Shown here: positions 26,801 to 39,181 of the stretch, piece after piece
How positions within the stretch are numbered: position 1 is the stretch's first letter
How the letters are laid out: every line of letters starts with the position of its first letter
Assembly: GCA_932294295.1 (NCBI GenBank)
Contig: OW028574.1
Coordinates: forward strand, 26,048,145-26,112,144
Direction: 5' to 3'
DNA: 64,000 nt
Origin: Alitta virens
Lineage: Eukaryota > Annelida > Polychaeta > Phyllodocida > Nereididae
Made by a program: the position numbers and the translations under genes
Notes under the pieces: model-generated
Told to the model about the DNA's origin: nothing
What the model saw: the letters and a program-made list of their open reading frames with translations, nothing else
Databases searched by the model: none

Positions 26801-27620
26801 TTAATGTTGTTGATAGCTTAATGTTGTTGATAGCTTAATGTTGACAGCTTAATGTTGACAGCTTAATGTTGACAGCTTAATGTTGTTGACAGCTTAATGT
26901 TGACAGCTTAATGTTGACAGCTTAATGTTGACAGCTTAATGTTGACAGCTTATTGTTGACAGCTTATTGTTGACAGCTTAATGTTGACAGCTTAATGTTG
27001 ACAGCCTAATGTTGACAGCCTAAGGTTGACAGCTTAATGTTGACAGCTTAATGTTGACAGCTTAATGTTGACAGCTTATTGTTGACAGCTTAATGTTGAC
27101 AGCTTAATGTTGACAGCTTAATGTTGTTAACTGTTAATGTTGTTAACTGTTAATGTTGTAAACTGTTAATGTTGCCAGCTTATTGTTGTTGACAGCTTAA
27201 TGTCATTGATAGCTTAATGTTGACAGCTTAATGTTGTTGACAGCCTAATTTTGTTGACAGCTTAATGTTGACAGCTTAATGTTGACAGCTTAATGTTGAC
27301 AGCTTAATGTTGACAGCTTAATGTTGACAGCTTAATGTTGACAGCCTATTGTTGACAGCTTAATGTTGTTGAAAGCTTAATGTTGAAAGCTTAATGTTGA
27401 AAGCTTAATGTTGACAGCTTAATGTTGACAGCTTAATGTTGACAGCTTAATGTTGACAGCTTAATGTTGACAGCCTATTGTTGACAGCTTAATGTTGTTG
27501 AAAGCTTAATGTTGAAAGCTTAATGTTGACAGCTTAATGTTGACAGCTTAATGTTGACAGCTTAATGTTGACAGCTTAATGTTGACAGCTTAATGTTGAC
27601 AGCTTAATGTTGACAGCTTA
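23850..27620 (+). repeat. 3,763-bp tandem duplication, copy 1
   Basis: Two 1.85-kb higher-order units forming the left copy. Exact offsets of 3,763 bp to the right copy are seen at TTGATAGC (23861 to 27624), CAGCATA (23961 to 27724), TTTTGGCAGC (24662 to 28425) and the two CpG markers (24651 to 28414, 25181 to 28944). It carries an 11-copy 16-mer run at 26479-26654 and the TTAGTG-CCTAATG cassette near 26,245-26,280. Confidence 0.9.
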
Positions 27621-30600
27621 ATGTTGATAGCTTAATGTTGTTGACAGCTTAATGTTGTTGATAGCTTAATGTTGTTGATAGCTTAATGTTGACAGCTTAA
27701 TGTTGACAGCTTAATGTTGTTGACAGCATAATGTTGACAGCTTAATGTTGACAGCTTAATGTTGACAGCTTAATGTTGACAGCTTAATGTTGACAGCTTA
27801 TTGTTGACAGCTTAATGTTGACAGCTTAATGTTGACAGCCTAATGTTGACAGCCTAAAGTTGACAGCTTAATGTTGACAGCTTAATGTTGACAGCTTAAT
27901 GTTGAAAGCTTAATGTTGACAGCTTATTGTTGACAGCTTAATGTTGACAGCTTAATGTTGACAGCTTAATGTTGACAGCCTAATGTTGACAGGCTAATGT
28001 TGACAGCTTAATGTTGACAGCTTAATGTTGACAGCTTAATGTTGACAGCTTAATGTTGACCGCTTAATGTTGTTGATAGCTTAATGTTGTTGATAGCTTA
28101 ATGTTGACAGCTTAATGTTGTTGATAGCTTAATGTTGTTGATAGCTTAATGTTGACAGCTTAATGTTGACAGCTTAATGTTGTTGACAGCTTAATGTTGA
28201 CAGCTGAATGTTGACAGCTTAATGTTGACAGCTTAATGTTGACAGCTTAATGTTGACAGCTTAATGTTGACAGCTTAATGTTGACAGCTTAATGTTGACA
28301 GCTTAATGTTGACAGCTTTATGTTGACAGCTTAATGTTGACAGCTTAATGCTGACAGCTTAATGTTGACAGCCTAAATTTGACAGCCTAATGTTGACAGC
28401 TTAATGTTGTTGACGGTTAATTTTGGCAGCTTAATGTTGTTGACAGCTTAATGTTGTTGCCAGCTTAATGTTGTTGACAGCTTAATGTTGACAGCCTAAT
28501 ATTGTTGACAGTTAATTTTGACAGCTAAATGTTGTTGACAGCTTAATGTTGTTGACAGCTTAGTGTTGACAGCCTAATGTTGACAGCCTAATGTTGACAG
28601 CTTAATGTTGACAGCTTAATGTTGACAGCTTAATGTTGACAGCTTATTGTTGACAGCTTAATGTTGTTGAAAGCTTAATGTTGACAGCTTAATGTTGACA
28701 GCTTAATGTTGACAGCTTTATGTTGACAGCTTAATGTTGACAGCTTAATTTTGACAGCTTAATGTTGACAGCTTAATGTTGTTAGCTGTTAATGTTGTTA
28801 GCTGTTAATGTTGTTAACTGTTAATGTTGTTAACTGTTAATGTTGTTAACTGTTAATGTTGTTAACTGTTAATGTTGCCAGCTTAATGTTTTTGCCAGCT
28901 TAATGTTGTTGACAGCTTAATGTTGACAGCCTAATGTTGTTGACGGTTAATTTTGACAACTTAATTTTCACAACTTAATGTTGACAGCTTAATGTTGACA
29001 GCTTAATGTTGTTGACAGCTTAATGTTGTTGATAGCTTAATGTTGTTGATAGCTTAATGTTGACAGCTTAATGTTGACAGCTTAATGTTGACAGCTTAAT
29101 GTTGTTGACAGCTTAATGTTGACAGCTTAATGTTGACAGCTTAATGTTGACAGCTTAATGTTGACAGCTTATTGTTGACAGCTTAATGTTGACAGCTTAA
29201 TGTTGACAGCCTAATGTTGACAGCCTGAAGTTGACAGCTTAATGTTGACAGCTTAATGTTGACAGCTTAATGTTGACAGCTTAATGTTGACAGCTTATTG
29301 TTGACAGCTTGATGTTGACAGCTTAATGTTGACAGCTTAATGTTGACAGCCTAATGTTGACAGGCTAATGTTGACAGCTTAATGTTGACAGCTTAATGTT
29401 GACAGCTTAATGTTGACAGCTTAATGTTGACAGCTTAATGTTGACAGCTTAATGTTGTTGACAGCTTAATGTTGTTGATAGCTTAATGTTGTTGATAGCT
29501 TAATGTTGACAGCTTAATGTTGACAGCTTAATGTTGTTGACAGCATAATGTTGACAGCTTAATGTTGACAGCTTAATGTTGACAGCTTGATGTTGACAGC
29601 TTAATGTTGACAGCTTATTGTTGACAGCTTAATGTTGACAGCTTAATGTTGACAGCCTAATGTTGACAGCCTAAAGTTGACAGCTTAATGTTGACAGCTT
29701 AATGTTGACAGCTTAATGTTGACAGCTTAATGTTGACAGCTTATTGTTGACAGCTTAATGTTGACAGCTTAATGTTGACAGCCTAATGTTGACAGGCTAA
29801 TGTTGACAGCTTAATGTTGACAGCTTAATGTTGACAGCTTAATGTTGACAGCTTAATGTTGACAGCTTAATGTTGACAGCTTAATGTTGACAGCTTAATG
29901 TTGTTGACAGCTTAATGTTGACAGCTGAATGTTGACAGCTTAATGTTGACAGCTTAATGTTGACAGCTTAATGTTGACAGCTTATTGTTGACAGCTTATT
30001 GTTGACAGCCTATTGTTGACAGCTTAATGTTGTTGAAAGCTTAATGTTGAAAGCTTAATGTTGACAGCTTAATGTTGACAGCTTAATGTTGACAGCTTAA
30101 TGTTGACAGCTTAATGTTGACAGCTTAATGTTGTTAACTGTTAATGTTGTTAACTGTTAATGTTGTTAACTGTTAATGTTGTTAACTGTTAATGTTGTTA
30201 ACTGTTAATGTTGTTAACTGTTAATGTTGTTAACTGTTAATGTTGTTAACTGTTAATGTTGCCAGCTTAATGTTTTTGCCAGCTTAATGTTGTTGACAGC
30301 TTAATGTTGACAGCCTAATGTTGTTGACGGTTAATTTTGACAACTTAATTTTCACAACTTAATGTTGACAGCTTAATGTTGACAGCTTGATGTTGTTGAC
30401 AGCTTAATGTTGTTGATAGCTTAATGTTGTTGATAGCTTAATGTTGACAGCTTAATGTTGACAGCTTAATGTTGACAGCTTAATGTTGTTGACAGCTTAA
30501 TGTTGACAGCTTAATGTTGACAGCTTAATGTTGACAGCTTAATGTTGACAGCTTATTGTTGACAGCTTATTGTTGACAGCTTAATGTTGACAGCTTAATG

Positions 30601-31200
30601 TTGACAGCCTAATGTTGACAGCCTAAGGTTGACAGCTTAATGTTGACAGCTTAATGTTGACAGCTTAATGTTGACAGCTTATTGTTGACAGCTTAATGTT
30701 GACAGCTTAATGTTGACAGCTTAATGTTGTTAACTGTTAATGTTGTTAACTGTTAATGTTGTAAACTGTTAATGTTGCCAGCTTATTGTTGTTGACAGCT
30801 TAATGTCATTGATAGCTTAATGTTGACAGCTTAATGTTGTTGACAGCCTAATTTTGTTGACAGCTTAATGTTGACAGCTTAATGTTGACAGCTTAATGTT
30901 GACAGCTTAATGTTGACAGCTTAATGTTGACAGCTTAATGTTGACAGCCTATTGTTGACAGCTTAATGTTGTTGAAAGCTTAATGTTGAAAGCTTAATGT
31001 TGAAAGCTTAATGTTGACAGCTTAATGTTGACAGCTTAATGTTGACAGCTTAATGTTGACAGCTTAATGTTGACAGCCTATTGTTGACAGCTTAATGTTG
31101 TTGAAAGCTTAATGTTGAAAGCTTAATGTTGACAGCTTAATGTTGACAGCTTAATGTTGACAGCTTAATGTTGACAGCTTAATGTTGACAGCTTAATGTT
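27620..31200 (+). repeat. 3,763-bp tandem duplication, copy 2 (shortened)
   Basis: Right copy of the preceding segment, joined to it inside a plain 14-mer stretch at about 27,540-27,620. After about 30,000 the offset falls to 3,603 bp (AGCTTGATG 26781 to 30384, TGTCATTG 27201 to 30804, CpG 26725 to 30328). The missing 160 bp correspond to three 16-mers (8 copies at 30130-30257 against 11) plus 112 bp, equal to eight 14-mers, where the TTAGTG cassette has been lost. Confidence 0.88.
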
Positions 31201-32640
31201 GACAGCTTAATGTTTACAGCCTATTGTTGACAGCTTAATGTTGTTGAAAGCTTAATGTTGAAAGCTTAATGTTGACAGCTTAATGTTGACAGCTTAATGT
31301 TGACAGCTTAATGTTGACAGCTTAATGATGACAGCTTATTGTTGACAGCTTATTGTTGACAGCTTAATGTTGACAGCTTAGTGTTGACAGCCTAATGTTG
31401 ACAGCCTAATGTTGACAGCTTAATGTTGACAGCTTAATGTTGACAGCTTAATGTTGACAGCTTAATGTTGACAGCTTAATGTTGACAGCTTAATGTTGAC
31501 AGCCAGTTGTTGACAGCTTAATGTTGTTGAAAGCTTAATGTTGACAGCTTAATGTTGACAGCTTAATGTTGACAGCTTAATGTTGACAGCTTAATGTTGA
31601 CAGCTTAATGTTGACAGCTTAATGTTGACAGCTTAATGTTGTTAACTGTTAATGTTGTTAACTGTTAATGTTGTTAACTGTTAATGTTGTTAACTGTTAA
31701 TGTTGTTAACTCTTAATGTTGTTAACTCTTAATGTTGTTAACTCTTAATGTTGTTAACTCTTAATGTTGTTAACTCTTAATGTTGCCAGCTTAATGTTGT
31801 TGCCAGCTTAATGTTGTTGACAGCTTAATGTTGACAGCCTAATGTTGTTGACGGTTAATTTTGACAACTTAATTTTGACAACTTAATTTTGACAACTTAA
31901 TGTTGACAGCTTAATGTTGACAGCTTAATGTTGTTGACAGCTTAATGTTGTTGATAGCTTAATGTTGTTGATAGCTTAATGTTGACAGCTTAATGTTGAC
32001 AGCTTAATGTTGTTGACAGCTTAATGTTGACAGCTTAATGTTGACAGCTAAATGTTGACAGCTTAATGTTGACAGCTTATTGTTGACAGCTTATTGTTGA
32101 CAGCTTAATGTTGACAGCTTAGTGTTGACAGCCTAATGTTGACAGCCTAATGTTGACAGCTTAATGTTGACAGCTTAATGTTGACAGCTTAATGTTGACA
32201 GCCTATTGTTGACAGCTTAATGTTGTTGAAAGCTTAATGTTGAAAGCTTTATGTTGAAAGCTTAATGTTGACAGCTTAATGTTGACAGCTTAATGTTGAC
32301 AGCTTAATGTTGACAGCTTAATGTTGTTAACTGTTAATGTTGTTAACTGTTAATGTTGTTAACTGTTAATGTTGTTAACTGTTAATGTTGTTAACTGTTA
32401 ATGTTGTCAACTGTTAATGTTGTTAACTGTTAATGTTGTTAACTGTTAATGTTGTTAACTGTTAATGTTGTTAACTGTTAATGTTGTTAACTGTTAATGT
32501 TGTTAACTGTTAATGTTGCCAGCTTAATGTTGTTGCCAGCTTAATGTTGTTGACAGCTTAATGTTGACAGCCTAATGTTGTTGACGGTTAATTTTGACAA
32601 CTTAATTTTCACAACTTAATGTTAACAGCTTAATGTTGAC
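30328..32640 (+). repeat. Segment repeated at about 4.3 kb (copy 1)
   Basis: Markers repeat at 34.6-36.9 kb: CG 30328/31852/32585 against 34622/36150/36884 (steps 1,524 and 733 against 1,528 and 734). It includes TGTCATTG (30804 and 35112), TTTACAGCC, ATGATGACAG and a run of 16-mers ending in AACTC variants (31638-31781, four normal and five AACTC units). A 12-copy 16-mer run follows at 32323-32514, with one GTCAAC unit. The left part overlaps copy 2 of the 3,763-bp duplication, so this segment is present three times in all. Confidence 0.83.
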
Positions 32641-34300
32641 AGCTTAATGTTGTTGACAGCTTAATGTTGTTGATAGCTTAATGTTGTTGATAGCTTAATG
32701 TTGACAGCTTAATGTTAACAGCTTAATGTTGACAGCTTAATGTTGTTGACAGCTTAATGTTGACAGCTTAATGTTGACAGCTTAATGTTGACAGCTTATT
32801 GTTGACAGCTTATTGTTGACAGCTTAATGTTGACAGCTTAATGTTGACAGCTTAATGTTGACAGCCTAATGTTGACAGCCTAAAGTTGACAGCTTAATGT
32901 TGACAGCTTAATGTTGACAGCTTAATGTTGACAACTTATTGTTGACAGCTTAATGTTGACAGCGTAATGTTGACAGCTTAATGTTGTTGACAGCCTAATT
33001 TTGTTGACAGCTTAATGTTGACAGCTTAATGTTGACAGCTTAATGTTGACAGCTTAATGTTGACAGCTTAATGTTGACAGCTTAATGTTGACAGCTTAAT
33101 GTTGTTAACTGTTAATGTTGTTAACTGTTAATGTTGTAAACTGCTAATGTTGCCAGCTTATTGTTGTTGACAGATTAATGTTCTTGACAGCTTAATGTTG
33201 ACAGCTTAATGTTGTTGACAGCTTAATGTTGTTGACAGCTTAATTTTGTTGACAGCTTAATTTTGTTGACAGCTTTATGTTGACAGCTTAATGTTGACAG
33301 CTTAATGTTGACAGCTTAATGTTGACAGCTTAATGTTGACAGCCTAATGTTGACAGCTTAATGTTGACAGCTTAATGTTGACAGCTTAATGTTGACAGCT
33401 TAATGTTGACAGCTTAATGTTTACAGCTTAATGTTGACAGCTTAATGTTGACAGCTTAATGTTGACAGCTTAATGTTGACAGCTTTATGTTGACAGCTTA
33501 ATGTTGACAGCTTAATGCTGACAGCTTAATGTTGACAGCCTAAAGTTGACAGCCTAATGTTGACAGCTTAATGTTGACAGCTTAATGTTGTTGACAGCTT
33601 AATGTTGTTGATAGCTTAATGTTGTTGATAGCTTAATGTTGACAGCTTAATGTTAACAGCTTAATGTTGACAGCTTAATGTTGTTGACAGCTTAATGTTG
33701 ACAGCTTAATGTTGACAGCTTATTGTTGACAGCTTATTGTTGACAGCTTAATGTTGACAGCTTAATGTTGACAGCCTAATGTTGACAGCCCAAAGTTGAC
33801 AGCTTAATGTTGACAGCTTAATGTTGACAGCTTAATGTTGACAACTTATTGTTGACAGCTTAATGTTGACAGCGTAATGTTGACAGCTTAATGTTGTTGA
33901 CAGCCTAATTTTGTTGACAGCTTAATGTTGACAGCTTAATGTTGACAGCTTAATGTTGTTAACTGTTAATGTTGTTAACTCTTAATGTTGTAAACTGCTA
34001 ATGTTGCCAGCTTATTGTTGTTGACAGCTTAATGTTCTTGACAGCTTAATGTTGACAGCTTAATGTTGTTGACAGCTTAATGTTGTCGACAGCTTAATTT
34101 TGTTGACAGCTTAATTTTGTTGACAGCTTAATGTTGACAGCTTAATGTTGACAGCTTAATGTTGACAGCTTAATGTTGACAGCTTAATGTTGACAGCCTA
34201 ATGTTGACAGCTTAATGTTGACAGCTTAATGTTGACAGCTTAATGTTGACAGCTTAATGCTGACAGCTTAATGTTGACAGCCTAAAGTTGACAGCCTAAT
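32640..34300 (+). repeat. Tandem duplication of about 0.91-0.94 kb
   Basis: GTTAACAGC occurs at 32714 and 33652 (938 bp) and the rare CpG-bearing AGCGTAATG at 32961 and 33871 (910 bp); the difference is two 14-mers. TTTGTTGACAGC and TAAACTGCTAATG units occur in both copies. The right end is shorter in copy 2: AATGCTGACAG is only about 740 bp apart. The style resembles the 2-3-kb and 7-8-kb segments. Confidence 0.8.
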
Positions 34301-34621
34301 GTTGACAGCTTAATGTTGACAGCTTAATGTTGACAGCCTATTGTTGACAGCTTAATGTTGTTGAAAGCTTAATGTTGAAAGCTTAATGTTGAAAGCTTAA
34401 TGTTGACAGCTTAATGTTGACAGCTTAATGTTGACAGCTTAATGTTGACAGCTTAATGTTGACAGCTTAATGTTGTTAACTGTTAATGTTGTTAACTGTT
34501 AATGTTGTTAACTGTTAATGTTGTTAACTGTTAATGTTGTTAACTGTTAATGTTGCCAGCTTAATGTTTTTGCCAGCTTAATGTTGTTGACAGCTTAATG
34601 TTGACAGCCTAATGTTGTTGA

Positions 34622-36940
34622 CGGTTAATTTTGACAACTTAATTTTCACAACTTAATGTTGACAGCTTAATGTTGACAGCTTGATGTTGTTGACAGCTTA
34701 ATGTTGTTGATAGCTTAATGTTGTTGATAGCTTAATGTTGACAGCTTAATATTGACAGCTTAATGTTGACAGCTTAATGTTGTTGACAGCTTAATGTTGA
34801 CAGCTTAATGTTGACAGCTTAATGTTGACAGCTTAATGTTGACAGCTTAATGTTGACAGCTTATTGTTAACAGCTTATTGTTGACAGCTTAATGTTGACA
34901 GCTTAATGTTGACAGCCTAATGTTGACAGCCTAAGGTTGACAGCTTAATGTTGACAGCTTAATGTTGACAGCTTAATGTTGACAGCTTATTGTTGACAGC
35001 TTAATGTTGACAGCTTAATGTTGACAGCTTAATGTTGTTAACTGTTAATGTTGTTAACTGTTAATGTTGTAAACTGTTAATGTTGCCAGCTTATTGTTGT
35101 TGACAGCTTAATGTCATTGATAGCTTAATGTTGACAGCTTAATGTTGTTGACAGCCTAATTTTGTTGACAGCTTAATGTTGACAGCTTAATGTTGACAGC
35201 TTAATGTTGACAGCTTAATGTTGACAGCTTAATGTTGACAGCCTATTGTTGACAGCTTATTGTTGTTGAAAGCTTAATGTTGAAAGCTTAATGTTGAAAG
35301 CTTAATGTTGACAGCTTAATGTTGACAGCTTAATGTTGACAGCTTAATGTTGACAGCTTAATGTTGACAGCCTATTGTTGACAGCTTAATGTTGTTGAAA
35401 GCTTAATGTTGAAAGCTTAATGTTGACAGCTTAATGTTGACAGCTTAATGTTGACAGCTTAATGTTGACAGCTTAATGTTGACAGCTTAATGTTGACAGC
35501 TTAATGTTTACAGCCTATTGTTGACAGCTTAATGTTGTTGAAAGCTTAATGTTGAAAGCTTAATGTTGACAGCTTAATGTTGCCAGCTTAATGTTGACAG
35601 CTTAATGTTGACAGCTTAATGATGACAGCTTATTGTTGACAGCTTATTGTTGACAGCTTAATGTTGACAGCTTAGTGTTGACAGCCTAATGTTGACAGCC
35701 TAATGTTGACAGCTTAATGTTGACAGCTTAATGTTGACAGCTTAATGTTGACAGCTTAATGTTGACAGCCTGTTGTTGACAGCTTAATGTTGTTGAAAGC
35801 TTAATGTTGACAGCTTAATGTTGACAGCTTAATGTTGACAGCTTAATGTTGACAGCTTAATGTTGACAGCTTAATGTTGACAGCTTAACGTTGACAGCTT
35901 AATGTTGTTAACTGTTAATGTTGTTAACTGTTAATGTTGTTAACTGTTAATGTTGTTAACTGTTAATGTTGTTAACTGTTAATGTTGTTAACTGTTAATG
36001 TTGTTAACTGTTAATGTTGTTAACTGTTAATGTTGTTAACTCTTAATGTTGTTAACTCTTAATGTTGTTAACTCTTAATGATGCCAGCTTTATGTTGTTG
36101 CCAGCTTAATGTTGTTGACAGCTTAATGTTGACAGCCTAATGTTGTTGACGGTTAATTTTGACAACTTAATTTTGACAGCTTAATGTTGACAACTTAATG
36201 TTGACCACTTAATGTTGACAGCTTAATGTTGTTGACAGCTTAATGTTGTTGATAGCTTAATGTTGTTGATAGCTTAATGTTGACAGCTTAATGTTGACAG
36301 CTTAATGTTGTTGACAGCTTAATGTTGACAGCTTAATGTTGACAGCTTAATGTTGACAGCTAAATGTTGACAGCTTAATGTTGACAGCTTATTGTTGACA
36401 GCTTATTGTTGACAGCTTAATGTTGACAGCTTAGTGTTGACAGCCTAATGTTGACAGCCTAATGTTGACAGCTTAATGTTGACAGCTTAATGTTGACAGC
36501 TTAATGTTGACAGCTTAATGTTGACAGCCTATTGTTGACAGCTTAATGTTGTTGAAAGCTTAATGTTGAAAGCTTTATGTTGAAAGCTTAATGTTGACAG
36601 CTTAATGTTGACAGCTTAATGTTGACAGCTTAATGTTGTTAACTGTTAATGTTGTTAACTGTTAATGTTGTAAACTGTTAATGTTGTTAACTGTTAATGT
36701 TGTCAACTGTTAATGTTGTTAACTGTTAATGTTGTTAACTGTTAATGTTGTTAACTGTTAATGTTGTTAACTGTTAATGTTGTTAACTGTTAATGTTGTT
36801 AACTGTTAATGTTGCCAGCTTAATGTTGTTGCCAGCTTAATGTTGTTGACAGCTTAATGTTGTTGACAGCCTAATGTTGTTGACGGCTAATTTTGACAAC
36901 TTAATTTTCACAACTTAATGTTGACAGCTTAATGTTGACA
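34622..36940 (+). repeat. Segment repeated at about 4.3 kb (copy 2)
   Basis: Second copy of 30.3-32.6 kb. Its 16-mer run at 35904-36079 has eight normal and three AACTC copies, against four and five in copy 1, and it ends in GATGCCAGC. An 11-copy run follows at 36635-36810 and again contains the rare GTCAAC unit. The last marker has GACGGCTAAT in place of GACGGTTAAT (CG 36884). Confidence 0.82.
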
Positions 36941-39181
36941 GCTTAATGTTGTTGACAGCTTAATGTTGTTGATAGCTTAATGTTGTTGATAGCTTAATGT
37001 TGACAGCTTAATGTTAACAGCTTAATGTTGACAGCTTAATGTTGTTGACAGCTTAATGTTGACAGCTTAATGTTGACAGCTTAATGTTGACAGCTTATTG
37101 TTGACAGCATATTGTTGACAGCTTAATGTTGACAGCTTAATGTTGACAGCTTAATGTTGACAGCTTAATGTTGACAGCTTAATGTTGACAGCTTAATGTT
37201 GACAGCTTAATGTTGACAGCCTATTGTTGACAGCTTAATGTTGTTGAAAGCTTAATGTTGACAGCTTAATGTTGTTAACTGTTAATGTTGTTAACTGTTA
37301 ATGTTGTTAACTGTTAATGTTGTTAACTGTTAATGTTGTAAACTGTTAATGTTGTTAACTGTTAATGTTGTTAACTGTTAATGTTGTTAACTGTTAATGT
37401 TGTTAACTGTTAATGTTGTAAACTGTTAATGTTGTTAACTGTTAATGTTGTTAACTGTTAATGCTGTTAACTGTTAATGCTGTTAACTGTTAATGTTGCC
37501 AGCTTAATGTTGTTGCCAGCTTAATGTTGTTGACAGCTTAATGTTGACAGCCTAATGTTGTTGACGGTTAATTTTGACAACTTAATTTTCACAACTTAAT
37601 GTTGACAGCTCAATGTTGACAGCTTAATGTTGTTGACAGCTTAATGTTGTTGATAGCTTAATGTTGTTGATAGCTTAATGTTGACAGCTTAATGTTGACA
37701 GCTTAATGTTGTTGACAGCTTAATGTTGACAGCTTAATGTTGACAGCTTAATGTTGACAGCTTAATGTTGACAGCTTAATGTTGACAGCTTAATGTTGAC
37801 AGCTTAATGTTGACAGCTTATTGTTGACAGCTTATTGTTGACAGCTTAATGTTGACAGCTTAGTGTTGACAGCCTAATGTTGACAGCCTAATGTTGACAG
37901 CTTAATGTTGACAGCTTAATGTTGACAGCTTAATGTTGACAGCTTAATGTTGACAGCTTAATGTTGACAGCTTAATGTTGACAGCCTATTGTTGACAGCT
38001 TAATGTTGTTGAAAGCTTAATGTTGACAGCTTAATGTTGTTAACTGTTAATGTTGTTAACTGTTAATGTTGTTAACTGTTAATGTTGTTAACTGTTAATG
38101 TTGTTAACTGTTAATGTTGTAAACTGTTAATGTTGTAAACTGTTAATGTTGTTAACTGTTAATGTTGTTAACTGTTAATGTTGTTAACTGTTAATGTTGT
38201 TAACTGTTAATGTTGTTAACTGTTAATGTTGCCAGCTTAATGTTGTTACCAGCTTAATGTTGTTGACAGCTTAATGTTGACATCCTAATGTTGTTGACGG
38301 TTAATTTTGACAACTTAATTTTCACAACTTAATGTTGACAGCTTAATGTTGACAGCTTAATGTTGACAGCTTAATGTTGTTGACAGCTTAATGTTGACAG
38401 CTTAATGTTGACAGCTTAATGTTGACAGCTTAATGTTGACAGCTTATTGTTGACAGCTTAATGTTGACAGCTTAATGTTGACAGCTTAATGTTGACAGCC
38501 TAATGTTGACAGCCTAAGGTTGACAGCTTAATGTTGACAGCTTAATGTTGACAGCTTAATGTTGACAACTTATTGTTGACAGCTTAATGTTGACAGCTTA
38601 ATGTTGACAGCCTAATGTTGACAGGCTAATGTTGACAGCTTAATGTTGACAGCTTAATGTTGACAGCTTATTGTTGACAGCTTATTGTTGACAGCTTAAT
38701 GTTGACAGCTTAGTGTTGACAGCCTAATGTTGACAGCCTAATGTTGACAGCTTAATGTTGACAGCTTAATGTTGACAGCTTAATGTTGACAGCTTAATGT
38801 TGACAGCTTAATGTTGACAGCCTATTGTTGACAGCTTAATGTTGTTGAAAGCTTAATGTTGACAGCTTAATGTTGTTAACTGTTAATGTTGTTAACTGTT
38901 AATGTTGTTAACTGTTAATGTTGTTAACTGTTAATGTTGTAAACTGTTAATGTTGTTAACTGTTAATGTTGTTAACTGTTAATGTTGTTAACTGTTAATG
39001 TTGTTAACTGTTAATGTTGTTAACTGTTAATGTTGTAAACTGTTAATGTTGTTAACTGTTAATGTTGTTAACTGTTAATGCTGTTAACTGTTAATGCTGT
39101 TAACTGTTAATGTTGCCAGCTTAATGTTGTTGCCAGCTTAATGTTGTTGACAGCTTAATGTTGACAGCCTAATGTTGTTGA
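36884..39181 (+). repeat. Eight-block super-repeat, partial copy 0
   Basis: Markers at CG 36884, 37565, 38298 and 39182, with 16-mer runs of 14 (37271-37494), 12 (38036-38227) and 15 copies (38872-39111). The last block (884 bp) matches block 8 of the complete copies (898 bp); the difference is one TTTGACAACTTAAT 14-mer next to the marker. The two earlier blocks correspond less exactly to blocks 6 and 7. Confidence 0.72.
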
